Shown piece after piece: positions 23,354-31,802 of a stretch of 34,430 nt of DNA. The translations under genes were made by a program, and so were the position numbers. The notes below the pieces were generated by a model. It had not been told where the DNA came from. It did not search any database and saw nothing but the letters and a program-made list of their open reading frames with translations. The stretch is from Promethearchaeia archaeon (GTDB taxonomy: Archaea > Asgardarchaeota > Lokiarchaeia > Sigyniarchaeales > SOKP01): contig JAHQWY010000003.1 in NCBI GenBank assembly GCA_029856445.1, forward strand, positions 1 to 34,430, given 5' to 3'. Positions within the stretch are counted from its first letter, which is position 1. Each line of letters opens with the position of its first letter.

Positions 23354-23767
23354 TTATTTCTCTTTAACTTCTACTCTGGCTCCGCAAGCAGTACATTTTA
23401 AATAAAGTTTTTTACCCTCCCGTTGAATTTGGGTGTCTGGTTTTTTACAAATACTACATAATACATATGTTTTTGTATAATTTTCAATTAACTTGTTCAG
23501 TACTTGCTCTTTATATTGACCTTTTAGAAATAATTGTTGTCCTCTTATCTCCCCCATTGTTCCTGCGCTCTTTAGAAAAATGCCTAAAAAATGTCTTCTA
23601 TCTCTATTAAGAGTACTGATTATTTTATTGAAATTTGTAATAAATGTATTTCTACTTTCTATTCTAAGTTCTACTTTAGGAATTTCGAATCTTGAGGATT
23701 TTTTTACATTTTCTGGTATTTTTTCATAAGCTTCCTCTAATAAATCCTCATAATCATTTAAATCCAT
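23354..23767 (-). CDS. translation initiation factor aIF2 subunit beta
   Basis: 137 residues. The helical N-terminus leads to the aIF2-beta core (RHFLGIFLKSAGTMGEIRGQQLFLKGQ) and a C-terminal zinc ribbon, CSICKKPDTQIQREGK...CTACG. aIF2 delivers initiator Met-tRNA to the small subunit. The initiator tRNA gene lies about 1 kb upstream on the same strand. Confidence 0.97.
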   Translation of the reverse strand: MDLNDYEDLLEEAYEKIPENVKKSSRFEIPKVELRIESRNTFITNFNKIISTLNRDRRHFLGIFLKSAGTMGEIRGQQLFLKGQYKEQVLNKLIENYTKTYVLCSICKKPDTQIQREGKKLYLKCTACGARVEVKEK

Positions 23768-23865
23768 TATTTAATCATCTAGTTAATTATTATATAATTA
23801 TTAAATCAATAATAAGAAAAATATTTTTCCTTTATTTATAATAAAGTTATCAATTTTAAGGTGAT

Positions 23866-24573
23866 TTAGTAAGATTCAAAAATATCTATATCTGATTCAT
23901 AAATACGCGATTCTAAAATTAAATCATTAATATAAGATCTTAATTCAATATCAGGTATTTTTATTTCTCTCCTTAACCCTTCAAAATTTATTCCTTTACC
24001 CTTATCAGAATGTAATTTAATTACTGAGTATACTTGCTCCTTCAGATTATCTCCTTCAGTATAATCAAATTCCTCTTCAAATAGATTATTAACATCAGAA
24101 AGGACTGGAATTTCCTGAATATCTCCTGCTTTAATACGATTTATTATTTCAGCATTTCTTAGCAAAATAAGATTGGGTTCCTCTACTTTCTTAATAATTT
24201 CAATCCATAATGATATATATCCACCCTTTTTGCTAACCCGACCAACGACATCAACAATATCACCAACATCATATATATTATAATTATCTGGATTAACTCT
24301 ATCCTTAACCGCTCTAATCAAACCTGTGCTATCATCCAAATTAAAAAATACTCTCACATTTGCTGTTAACTCCTCTTCTAATCCAGTTTCAAATTCATCA
24401 GGTTCTATTACTTTTTCTTTCTTTTCTACTATAGTAGCAATTAGTCTGATTCTTTTAACTTTTCCAAAGATAGTTAGAAAACAATTCTCATTTTCGTCAT
24501 ATTTTCCTTCTTCAATATGTCTTATCCAGCAATGTATTGCTGGATTTCTCTTATAACCAGTACTTTCAGTCAT
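23866..24573 (-). CDS. RPA32-like protein (OB fold plus winged helix)
   Basis: 235 residues. The OB fold spans roughly 20-130 (ENCFLTIFGKVKRIRLIATIV, VRVFFNLDDSTGLIRAV, VGDIVDVVGRVSKKGGYISLWIE). The C-terminal ~70 residues fit a winged helix like that of RPA2. It probably partners with the four-OB RPA at 3191-4915. It precedes aIF2-beta by 98 bases and may share a transcript with that block. Confidence 0.85.
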   Translation of the reverse strand: MTESTGYKRNPAIHCWIRHIEEGKYDENENCFLTIFGKVKRIRLIATIVEKKEKVIEPDEFETGLEEELTANVRVFFNLDDSTGLIRAVKDRVNPDNYNIYDVGDIVDVVGRVSKKGGYISLWIEIIKKVEEPNLILLRNAEIINRIKAGDIQEIPVLSDVNNLFEEEFDYTEGDNLKEQVYSVIKLHSDKGKGINFEGLRREIKIPDIELRSYINDLILESRIYESDIDIFESY

Positions 24574-24794
24574 TATGATTCAATTACACCTTTAGATACA
24601 TTTAAAATTATTTCCATTTAATTTAGGAATTTTTATTAAAGGAATAATACGTCATCCTTTCTTTTTTTATTGCTCAATTATTTATTAAATCAAATGAGGA
24701 TCATTATTTTTAGGACTCAAGAAATTTTATTGGAAAAAACCTAAAAATAAGAGTTTAATAGCGGGGGTTCGATTTGAACGAACGATCTCAGGGT

Positions 24795-24819
24795 TTCTCA
24801 ATGGAGTGGAAGTACCATT
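24795..24819 (-). other. initiator tRNA intron 2 (25 nt, 37/38)
   Basis: Canonical site. The anticodon stem is the outer helix, the central helix is CTCA/TGAG, the bulges are TAA and AAA, and the inner helix is ATGG/CCAT. The spliced loop is CTCATAA. Confidence 0.9.
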
Positions 24820-24845
24820 TATGAGCCCTGCGGCATAAACCAGGT

Positions 24846-24874
24846 TAGCCCACCATCCAGAATTTTTAGGTGAC
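24846..24874 (-). other. initiator tRNA intron 1 (29 nt, D loop)
   Basis: Flanked by a 9-nt direct repeat GGTGGGCTA, so its ends are ambiguous over 9 bases. Placing it after TA of the D loop gives an inner helix TCACC/GGTGG and a short central helix GGC/GCT, a relaxed motif. Removal leaves the usual 13-nt D loop. Confidence 0.75.
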
Positions 24875-24907
24875 TAGCCCACCCCGCTTTGAATAAATCT
24901 ATGAGAT

Positions 24908-24916
24908 TATTTTATA
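24908..24916 (-). promoter_or_regulatory. TATA box for initiator tRNA-Met
   Basis: Minus-strand TATAAAATA is centred about 24 bases before the mature 5' end. The transcript would start next to the tRNA. Confidence 0.5.
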
Positions 24917-25104
24917 CCGATATATACTAGTTTTATATATTGCAATATAAACCCCCATAATTAAATGTTTTACTTTTTACAAGTACTAAAGTTTAATTTT
25001 GAATTCTGAGGATAAAATTGCGTAAGATTATATTTTTTATGGAAAAAGTTTAACTTACTATTTTAATTACATAATAAAAGATTTATTAAGCTAATCAGAG
25101 AAAT

Positions 25105-26937
25105 ATGCCACTTTTAAATTCACCATTTATTGAATTTTTGCTCAATCCTTGGTTTCTCTTATCTCTATTCTTTTGGCTAATTGTCTTAGCATTAGTTTAT
25201 TTATTAAGAAATAAAAAAGAAGCTGCGTATTTATTCTTCCCATTGTTAGCAATGTTCAAAACTAAAAAATTAAATAATTTCTTAAGAAAGATTTCTAGAA
25301 AAGTACCAAAATTTTGGAAAATTTTTTGGACAATAGGTATCTTCATCTCATTTGGATTTGTCATTTTTGCATTTTATTTCTTTTTTACAAATTTTATTAA
25401 CCTACTTGTAAATCCCAGAATAGAACAAGCAGTATTACCTCTTATTCCTGGCGTAACAATAGATTTACCCTTATTTTTTTACTTAATTCTTCCTTTATTA
25501 TTCATTGTAACTACTCATGAATTTGCTCATGGAATCGCAGCGAGTGCAGACGGACTAGATATTAAATCTACAGGAGTCCTTGGAGCGGGTATTTTCTACA
25601 TAATTGCTTTTGGTGCTTTTGTTGAAGTTGATGAGAGAATTGTAAATTCAAATAAGGTTAACAGGTATACCCGGTTAAGAATTGCGGCAGCAGGAACTTA
25701 TGTTAACGGAATTACGGCAGTTGTTGCTTTTATTTTGCTATTATGTTTCCCTTTGATGATAGCACCATGGTATCGTCAAGTAACACAAGTTAATACTGTA
25801 TTAAAAGAGGATGAAGGCGGATTTAATTATGGGAACATCACCAGGGGAGATGCCATAATTGCTATTAAAAAGAGTGGTACTACTGATGAGAATTACGTAT
25901 CTCTTGATGAATTAAAAGGAGTTTCCTTAAGTAGTATTTTAAACAACAAATCGACATTAGAGTGTGCAATTAATGATAGTTTAACACTAAAGATTTATGA
26001 TCCCTCTTTAGATGCTTTTTTAGAAAAAAATATTACTTTAGGACCACGTTATTATATAGGCCTTAGATATGAATATACCTCTGATGGACTTGGTTTAAAA
26101 ATAAATAAAGTTCTTTCTTTAAGTGAAGGTGGAAACAATTTTGGTAATATTTCAGAAGGATTAACTGTGATAAAAATTAATGGAATTCCTATAAATGTTT
26201 CAAATGGAGACACATTAGAGAGAGTTTATACTTCCTCTTTTCAAAATGGTATGATTCTAAATAACATTAATTTTAGTACCGATTCAGCTAATTATACTTT
26301 AGATCTTAGGATCGATGGAGTCATAATTGGAATATATAGTAATTCATATTTTATGTATAAGAATGGTATAGCCAAATTCTTCACAAGTTTTTGGCCAGAA
26401 TTTCTATTAAGAGAACTATCATGGCTTTTTTTAATTGCCTTTAGTATTACTTTATTCAATATGCTCCCTTTACCTATATTTGATGGGGATAGGATGGTTA
26501 AAGAATTAATTAATTGGGGTATAGGAGAAAATTACAAATCATTGAAGAAAAAGAAAGATAAATTTTATTTTAAAAAGGAAGATAAAAATTATGAGTTATC
26601 AGAATATCGAGTTGAAAAAATTAACTCTATTGAAATTATTATGAAGGATCCATTAAGATCTATTGAACCAAGTACAATTAGACTTTCAGAAGATAATTAT
26701 CAAATTATTGATAAAATTGGGGATGGATTTAAGGATACTGTTTTATTGAACCTCCCTGAAAAAACAGAGTTAACGGAAAATTCGGTAGTTGAAATTTCTT
26801 ATGAACATTACTATGATGAGAAGAAGAAGATAAAGAATTTAATTCTAAATACACTAAGATTTATTACCATATTTATTATCCTCGGAAATTTCATTTTATC
26901 ATTTATTAAATTTGGTGGATTAATCTTTTGGATGTAA
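25105..26937 (+). CDS. membrane site-2 protease (M50 family)
   Basis: 610 residues, polytopic. Hydrophobic segments occupy the first ~210 residues, with the zinc motif THEFAHG at about residue 138. A long soluble part (about 215-420) holds two PDZ-like repeats, each with a GG-N-FGNI(S/T)(R/E)G stretch. The second metal motif is LPLPIFDGDRM (about 455). A C-terminal membrane helix closes the protein. It cleaves membrane-embedded substrates; targets here are unknown. The doubled repeat is notable. The thiolase gene follows 30 bases later. Confidence 0.9.
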   Translation: MPLLNSPFIEFLLNPWFLLSLFFWLIVLALVYLLRNKKEAAYLFFPLLAMFKTKKLNNFLRKISRKVPKFWKIFWTIGIFISFGFVIFAFYFFFTNFINLLVNPRIEQAVLPLIPGVTIDLPLFFYLILPLLFIVTTHEFAHGIAASADGLDIKSTGVLGAGIFYIIAFGAFVEVDERIVNSNKVNRYTRLRIAAAGTYVNGITAVVAFILLLCFPLMIAPWYRQVTQVNTVLKEDEGGFNYGNITRGDAIIAIKKSGTTDENYVSLDELKGVSLSSILNNKSTLECAINDSLTLKIYDPSLDAFLEKNITLGPRYYIGLRYEYTSDGLGLKINKVLSLSEGGNNFGNISEGLTVIKINGIPINVSNGDTLERVYTSSFQNGMILNNINFSTDSANYTLDLRIDGVIIGIYSNSYFMYKNGIAKFFTSFWPEFLLRELSWLFLIAFSITLFNMLPLPIFDGDRMVKELINWGIGENYKSLKKKKDKFYFKKEDKNYELSEYRVEKINSIEIIMKDPLRSIEPSTIRLSEDNYQIIDKIGDGFKDTVLLNLPEKTELTENSVVEISYEHYYDEKKKIKNLILNTLRFITIFIILGNFILSFIKFGGLIFWM

Positions 26938-26967
26938 TAAAATAAATTTATCTTTTAATTGGTATTA

Positions 26968-27942
26968 ATGATTAATTACAATATTTTCTTGAAGAAAGGT
27001 AAATGTTCTTATTGCGAAAACTCAATTGTAATTGAGAGAAGATATTCAGGTGAAAACCTCTGCCCGAACTGTTTTGAGAAAAACATTGAAAAAACAATTT
27101 ATAAGACCATTTCAAAATATGGAATGTTAAAGCCTGATGATAAGATTATAGTAGCACTTTCAGGAGGTAAGGATTCATATACTCTTTTATATAATCTCAC
27201 TATGATTCAAAAAAACCTATACCATCCAAATAAGCTCATAGCATTAACAATAGACGAGGGTATAAAAGATTACCGAGAAAATAGCATTAAAAATGCGATT
27301 GAATTATGTAGAGAACTAAATGTTGAGCATCATATCATCACTTTTAAAGAAAAATTTGGTTTAACCTTAGATGAGATCATCAGGAAAAAAAACCAACTGC
27401 CTGATTACAAATATGCCTGTAATTATTGCGCAACAATAAGGAGGAGATTATTAAATGATGGAGCTAAAGAATTTGGAGGCACTATCTTAGCTATGGGACA
27501 TAACCTTACAGATATAGCAGAAACTTATCTTATGAATATTCTATACAAGCGTTTTCACTTAATAGCAAATCAGTATTTATATAGGAAAGAAAATTCAAAA
27601 TTAAGTCGGTTTTTTGTTAAAAAAATTACTCCATTAATGAGAATTCCTGAAGAAGAGATATTCTTATATGTAAATATTAAAAATTTCAATTATTACCCTT
27701 CACATTGCCCCTATAGAGAAAAAGATCCAATATTGAGAAAAAGGGTTTTGAATTTCATTCAAAAATGTAAAAATTCCAGCCCAGAAATAGAATTTAATTT
27801 ACTCAATGGTTTTTTAGAACTTTCAGCTATTCTATATAACTATAATAAGAAATTAGAATATCAAACATGTCAGTCATGTGGATACCCATGTACAAATACT
27901 TCTATCTGCACTTTTTGTAGTTTTTTAAAAGAGTTGAATTAA
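26968..27942 (+). CDS. tRNA 2-thiolation protein (CTU1/NcsA/TtuA type)
   Basis: 324 residues. A zinc finger CSYC...CPNC is followed by the PP-loop ATP site ALSGGKDSY, the Cys-rich active-site region YACNYCATIRRRLL, the GHNLTDIAE segment and a C-terminal zinc finger CQSCGYPC...CTFC. These enzymes thiolate U34 of tRNAs reading Lys, Gln and Glu codons (CTU1) or U54 (TtuA); U34 in the tRNA-Glu here is a possible substrate. ATG 26968 is preferred over TTG 26959. Its stop shares TTAA with the convergent GET3 gene. Confidence 0.92.
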   Translation: MINYNIFLKKGKCSYCENSIVIERRYSGENLCPNCFEKNIEKTIYKTISKYGMLKPDDKIIVALSGGKDSYTLLYNLTMIQKNLYHPNKLIALTIDEGIKDYRENSIKNAIELCRELNVEHHIITFKEKFGLTLDEIIRKKNQLPDYKYACNYCATIRRRLLNDGAKEFGGTILAMGHNLTDIAETYLMNILYKRFHLIANQYLYRKENSKLSRFFVKKITPLMRIPEEEIFLYVNIKNFNYYPSHCPYREKDPILRKRVLNFIQKCKNSSPEIEFNLLNGFLELSAILYNYNKKLEYQTCQSCGYPCTNTSICTFCSFLKELN

Positions 27943-28931
27943 TAGGATTTTTCTATTAAAAATTCTCCCATTTCTTTAAGTTTATCATATTCTCTTATTT
28001 CTTCTTTGAATAACGGTACTTCAATTAGATTCTTATGCAATTTCTCACTAAATATTTCTCTTATTTTTATCAAATTTTTTTCTTGCATTTTTCGTCTTGC
28101 CTTACAGAACTCACATAGTTCAGTTGGATCTTGGTATAATTGATTCACTACAATATTAGAGACAGAAATGTTATTTTTAATTAATTCATTTAGCAAACGT
28201 CCAGTTTCAGTAATAGCCATTTCTTCAGGGATCATTACAATTACAAATGAATTTTTGACGGGATTTGTAAGATCCTCTCTTGCATTTAAAATAGATTCAT
28301 TTAATCTTTCTAAAATTTCTAAAGAATCATCTTTTTTTTTTTCTTCACGAGAAAATAGTCTTTTTACTGCCCCAAACATGTTACCTATTTTTATTCTCAT
28401 TTTTATTAATTTTCCTATCCATCCAGATAGAGTTTCTGGTAAGCTTAGAAATCTTAGGGTATGGCCTGTGGGAGCAGTATCAAATATAATTAAATCATAA
28501 TCGTGGTCTGTTTCAACGAATTCTAATATTTTCCCAAAAGCTAAAGCCTCATCAATTCCAGGCGGTGTCATCGAAGCTAATTCTTCCATATCCCCAAAAA
28601 GTGGCACATTTTCCATTAACCCAGACATGCCCATTTCTTCCATTGGATTTATATTAGTTATTCCCCTAAATTCTGCCATATTTGCCTTAGGATTTATCTC
28701 TAAAGCAGTAAGATTTTCTATTCCTTCAATATGAGTAGGTACACCTGGTAATAATTCTACACCTAAACTATCTCCCAAAGAATGAGCAGGATCGGTACTT
28801 ATAATCAATGTATTTCTTCCGTGTTCTGCTGCCCAAATTGCCGAACTTGCAGCACAACTAGTTTTTCCTACTCCTCCTTTACCTCCAAACATGATCATTT
28901 TTAAATTTAATAAAAGATTCTTTAACTGCAT
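27939..28931 (-). CDS. GET3/ArsA-type targeting ATPase
   Basis: 330 residues. The deviant Walker A GGKGGVGKTS (about 16-25), switch I DPAHSLGDSL, switch II DTAPTGHTLRF and a CEFCKARRKMQ zinc-dimer motif are all present. The CxxC marks GET3/TRC40 rather than duplicated bacterial ArsA. In eukaryotes GET3 delivers tail-anchored membrane proteins. It lies 66 bases downstream of aRF1 on the same strand; termination factor and post-translational targeting may share a transcript. Confidence 0.94.
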   Translation of the reverse strand: MQLKNLLLNLKMIMFGGKGGVGKTSCAASSAIWAAEHGRNTLIISTDPAHSLGDSLGVELLPGVPTHIEGIENLTALEINPKANMAEFRGITNINPMEEMGMSGLMENVPLFGDMEELASMTPPGIDEALAFGKILEFVETDHDYDLIIFDTAPTGHTLRFLSLPETLSGWIGKLIKMRIKIGNMFGAVKRLFSREEKKKDDSLEILERLNESILNAREDLTNPVKNSFVIVMIPEEMAITETGRLLNELIKNNISVSNIVVNQLYQDPTELCEFCKARRKMQEKNLIKIREIFSEKLHKNLIEVPLFKEEIREYDKLKEMGEFLIEKSY

Positions 28932-28997
28932 CTTTGAAATTACACCTGTTTAGTTATTTTAAAATTTAGAATTAAGTTTAATTTAATTTTGTTAATT

Positions 28998-30278
28998 TTA
29001 ATAGTCAATTTTATACCTAAGAATACCAGCTATTCCACCAAAAGTACTATACAACATTTCACCCTCTTCTGTTTCAGTTGATAAAATTTCTACATTTGTA
29101 CCAGTTGATTCAGCTATTTCTCCAAGTTCTTCAATTAATGAATTAATTTCAATAATTCTAAATGAATTTGAATTACATTGTGGGCAGCTTTCTTCTTGAA
29201 TATCTCCACTAAATTTTTCTAATAAATTTTCCGTTATAGTTCTATTTTCAGTATAATCGCAATTTGAACATCCTAATTTGACTATATGGGTTTCTAGCTT
29301 TTCAGAAAGCAGGAGCATATCAACAGCGCCGTAATTTAATGCTCTTTGTATTTCTTCTAACCCATAAGTTGCTAATCCTGTATCATTAGAAATCTCCTTC
29401 ATAAAACGTTGCATAGCTTCTTTTTCACGAATATATTTAACATTTTCGATTTGATCCTTAACTTTTTCTATTAAAGCACGAATTCCTTCAACACCACCAT
29501 ACCCGATATCTACAACATCAAAAATTTTATCCTGTAATCTATAATCTAGACTCTCATCCTTTACAAATTTTTCTTTTGAGGGTCCTGGACCTCCCACAAA
29601 AATACCCTTTAAATCTTCAATTTGTAAAAATACTTCATTTACAGTTTCAGAAATTCGTCGATAGAAAGCAATTTCTGCTTCTTGATTTAATCTTTCAAAT
29701 CTTCGCTGTGATTGCCCACCTGCTGAATGTTTAGAATGAATACCTGAAGTAAATTCTTTTATAACTTCGACTTTATTGCCTTTAATATAACCAACAGCAG
29801 ATTCTTTTCTTCCAATTACTAACAAACCATAAGTCTCAGTAGGTGTAAGCATATCCTCTAAAGGCCATAACAAAAATTCACTCGCACAGTGATATCTAAA
29901 TGTGGTAATTCTATCAGGAGGTTCAATAATTGTTAGTTCATTTCTTTCCGTTCCAGGAGTATTATTTTGAGGTATTGCACCAGAAAACATAACCAAACCA
30001 TTATCAGGTGCTTCCTTTATGTTTTTTAATTGTCCTAAGAGACTATTAATACTATCAAGTACATTCTTTCTGGTTAATTTTGATTTGATATTTTGACTTT
30101 CACTAATTTCGTTCTTTAAATAATTTGTAACATCAGAAATTTTTTTATCATGAGGAATATACAACGAAATTAATTCAGTATGAAATCCCCTTTTATTCCT
30201 AAGTTCATCTAATTTCTGTTTCATTTTATAAATCTGTAAATCATTTGATTTCTTTTTTTCTACTGCACTCATATCCAT
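28998..30278 (-). CDS. prf1: peptide chain release factor aRF1
   Basis: 426 residues. The stop-codon reader NIKS is at 63-66 and YHCASEF matches YxCxxxF. GGQ, with SAGGQSQRRFERL (about 190), triggers peptide release. The C-terminal domain has a zinc-ribbon-like CSNCDY...CPQC. Genes here end in TAA, TAG or TGA, consistent with an omnipotent factor. The length and motif order are those of eRF1/aRF1. Confidence 0.96.
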   Translation of the reverse strand: MDMSAVEKKKSNDLQIYKMKQKLDELRNKRGFHTELISLYIPHDKKISDVTNYLKNEISESQNIKSKLTRKNVLDSINSLLGQLKNIKEAPDNGLVMFSGAIPQNNTPGTERNELTIIEPPDRITTFRYHCASEFLLWPLEDMLTPTETYGLLVIGRKESAVGYIKGNKVEVIKEFTSGIHSKHSAGGQSQRRFERLNQEAEIAFYRRISETVNEVFLQIEDLKGIFVGGPGPSKEKFVKDESLDYRLQDKIFDVVDIGYGGVEGIRALIEKVKDQIENVKYIREKEAMQRFMKEISNDTGLATYGLEEIQRALNYGAVDMLLLSEKLETHIVKLGCSNCDYTENRTITENLLEKFSGDIQEESCPQCNSNSFRIIEINSLIEELGEIAESTGTNVEILSTETEEGEMLYSTFGGIAGILRYKIDY

Positions 30279-30330
30279 CTACTAAGATTACAAATTATAC
30301 AAAAAATTAATATTTTTTCTTTATACCAAT

Positions 30331-30340
30331 CTATATAAAG
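30331..30340 (+). promoter_or_regulatory. TATA box for phosphopantothenate synthetase
   Basis: CTATATAAAG lies 28-37 bases before the ATG at 30368, so the mRNA would be nearly leaderless. One of the clearest boxes in the window. Confidence 0.6.
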
Positions 30341-30367
30341 AACTGTATTTAATACATGTGAAAAAAT

Positions 30368-31165
30368 ATGACTCTGAATGAAAATCAAAACAATGGAATC
30401 CCTGAAACACACCCACGATATCAAAGTCTAAAATTTCGACATAAGATAATCGATGGTATGAAAAAATTAGTTGTAGCTGAGGCTGGATTGATAGCTCATG
30501 GTAGAGGTGAATGTTTTGATTATATTTTAGGTGAAAAAACAACTAAAACCGCAAGATATGCAATAAGAGCCGCTGTGGCAGCATTATTATTAGCTAAGAA
30601 ACCAGTGATTAGTGTAAACGGTAATGTGGCTGCTTTAGTCCCCAATGAACTGGTAACTTTATCAAAATTATTAAACATCCCTCTTGAAATCAATTTATTT
30701 TACCATAAGGAAGGACGAATAAAAGCAATAACGGATGTTTTAACAAAAGCTGGAGCTACCGATATCAAAGGAATCAATGAAGATAAAATGGTTGAGCTTG
30801 AGGGACTTGAAAGTAATAGAAGAAAAGTAGAATTAATCGCTAAGGCAGATATTGTTATGGTTCCTTTAGAAGATGGTGATCGTACGGAAGCTCTAAAAAA
30901 GCTTAATAAAAAAGTAATAGCCGTCGATTTAAATCCTTTAAGCAGAACTGCTCTTTGGGCTGACATTACAATCGTTGATAATATCGTAAGAGTTATACCT
31001 GAAATGATAGAAATCTCAAAAGAATTAAAGAAATTAAATAAGGCTGAATTAAACTATATTCTGGAAAAATTTGACAATAAATTGAATATTCAAAAAACAC
31101 TGGATTTAATAATCGATTATATTAAAGAACAAAAAAAGATAGCATTCAACATCCAAAAGAAATGA
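30368..31165 (+). CDS. 4-phosphopantoate-beta-alanine ligase (archaeal PPS)
   Basis: 265 residues, former DUF137 family. It joins 4-phosphopantoate and beta-alanine with ATP to give 4'-phosphopantothenate. Visible family blocks are HPRYQSLKFRHKIIDGMKK, AHGRGECFDYILGEKT, GNVAALVPNELVTL, the ADIVMVPLEDGDRTEALKK block and VDLNPLSRTALWADITIVDN. The partner pantoate kinase is at 8363-9346. A strong TATA box precedes the start. Confidence 0.94.
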   Translation: MTLNENQNNGIPETHPRYQSLKFRHKIIDGMKKLVVAEAGLIAHGRGECFDYILGEKTTKTARYAIRAAVAALLLAKKPVISVNGNVAALVPNELVTLSKLLNIPLEINLFYHKEGRIKAITDVLTKAGATDIKGINEDKMVELEGLESNRRKVELIAKADIVMVPLEDGDRTEALKKLNKKVIAVDLNPLSRTALWADITIVDNIVRVIPEMIEISKELKKLNKAELNYILEKFDNKLNIQKTLDLIIDYIKEQKKIAFNIQKK

Positions 31166-31271
31166 ATTTATGAATTCTCTGTATACATAAAAACTTAAAA
31201 GTTTCAAATATTATAACATATATATTAACAATGCCGTTTTTGAGTTACTCATCTTTTGAGCAAGCTAAGCA

Positions 31272-31802
31272 ATGACTACTAATAAAGATATAAAGATAAG
31301 TACTTTTACCGATACTAATAATCAAAAAATTATTATAAAGAGATGTAACTTGGATGATTTAGATGGAGTTATAAAAGTAAATGAAGAGGAACTTCCAGAA
31401 GATTATCCCTACTTCTTTTATAAGAGCATACTTGATAATTACCCCGAATCTTTTTTAATAGCTCAAAATAGTTTCGGAAAAATTATTGGTTACATTATGT
31501 GGAGGGTAGAAAAGACTCCTTCAATAGATAGTTTACGGTATGTCAATACGGGTCACCTTGTATCGATTGCGGTCTCACAAGGATATAGAAAGAAAGGAAT
31601 AGCAAAAAGTTTATTAACAAATAGCATGAATGCAATAAAAAAGTATAAGATTCATGAATATGTTTTAGAGGTAAGGGTTTCAAATTATAATGCAATTAAG
31701 CTGTATGAGCAATTCAACTTCAAAATCTCGAATATTAAGAAAAATTATTATCGAGATGGAGAAAATGCTTACTACATGACCCTAAAAGCAAAAAAACGTT
31801 AA
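31272..31802 (+). CDS. GNAT N-acetyltransferase (RimI/Naa10-like)
   Basis: 176 residues. The acetyl-CoA loop QGYRKKGIAKSL (Q/RxxGxG/A) and the C-terminal VSNYNAIKLYEQFNFK with YYRDGENAYYM are typical of the RimI/Ard1 branch, which acetylates protein N-termini. An N-terminal tail of ~15 residues precedes the domain. The substrate is not readable. Its stop shares TTAA with the convergent reductase gene. Confidence 0.88.
   Translation: MTTNKDIKISTFTDTNNQKIIIKRCNLDDLDGVIKVNEEELPEDYPYFFYKSILDNYPESFLIAQNSFGKIIGYIMWRVEKTPSIDSLRYVNTGHLVSIAVSQGYRKKGIAKSLLTNSMNAIKKYKIHEYVLEVRVSNYNAIKLYEQFNFKISNIKKNYYRDGENAYYMTLKAKKR

Larger units (their letters stand above)
24759..24888 (-). tRNA. initiator tRNA-Met (CAU), two introns
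   Basis: Acceptor AGCGGGG (24888-24882) pairs with CCCCGCT (24766-24760), discriminator A at 24759. The A1-T72 pair and the three G-C pairs of the anticodon stem CAGGG/CCCTG are initiator hallmarks. The anticodon is CAT (24823-24821). T arm GTTCG-TTCAAAT-CGAAC. The DNA is 130 nt. Two introns, 29 nt in the D loop and 25 nt at 37/38, leave a 76-nt tRNA. CCA is not encoded. Confidence 0.94.
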
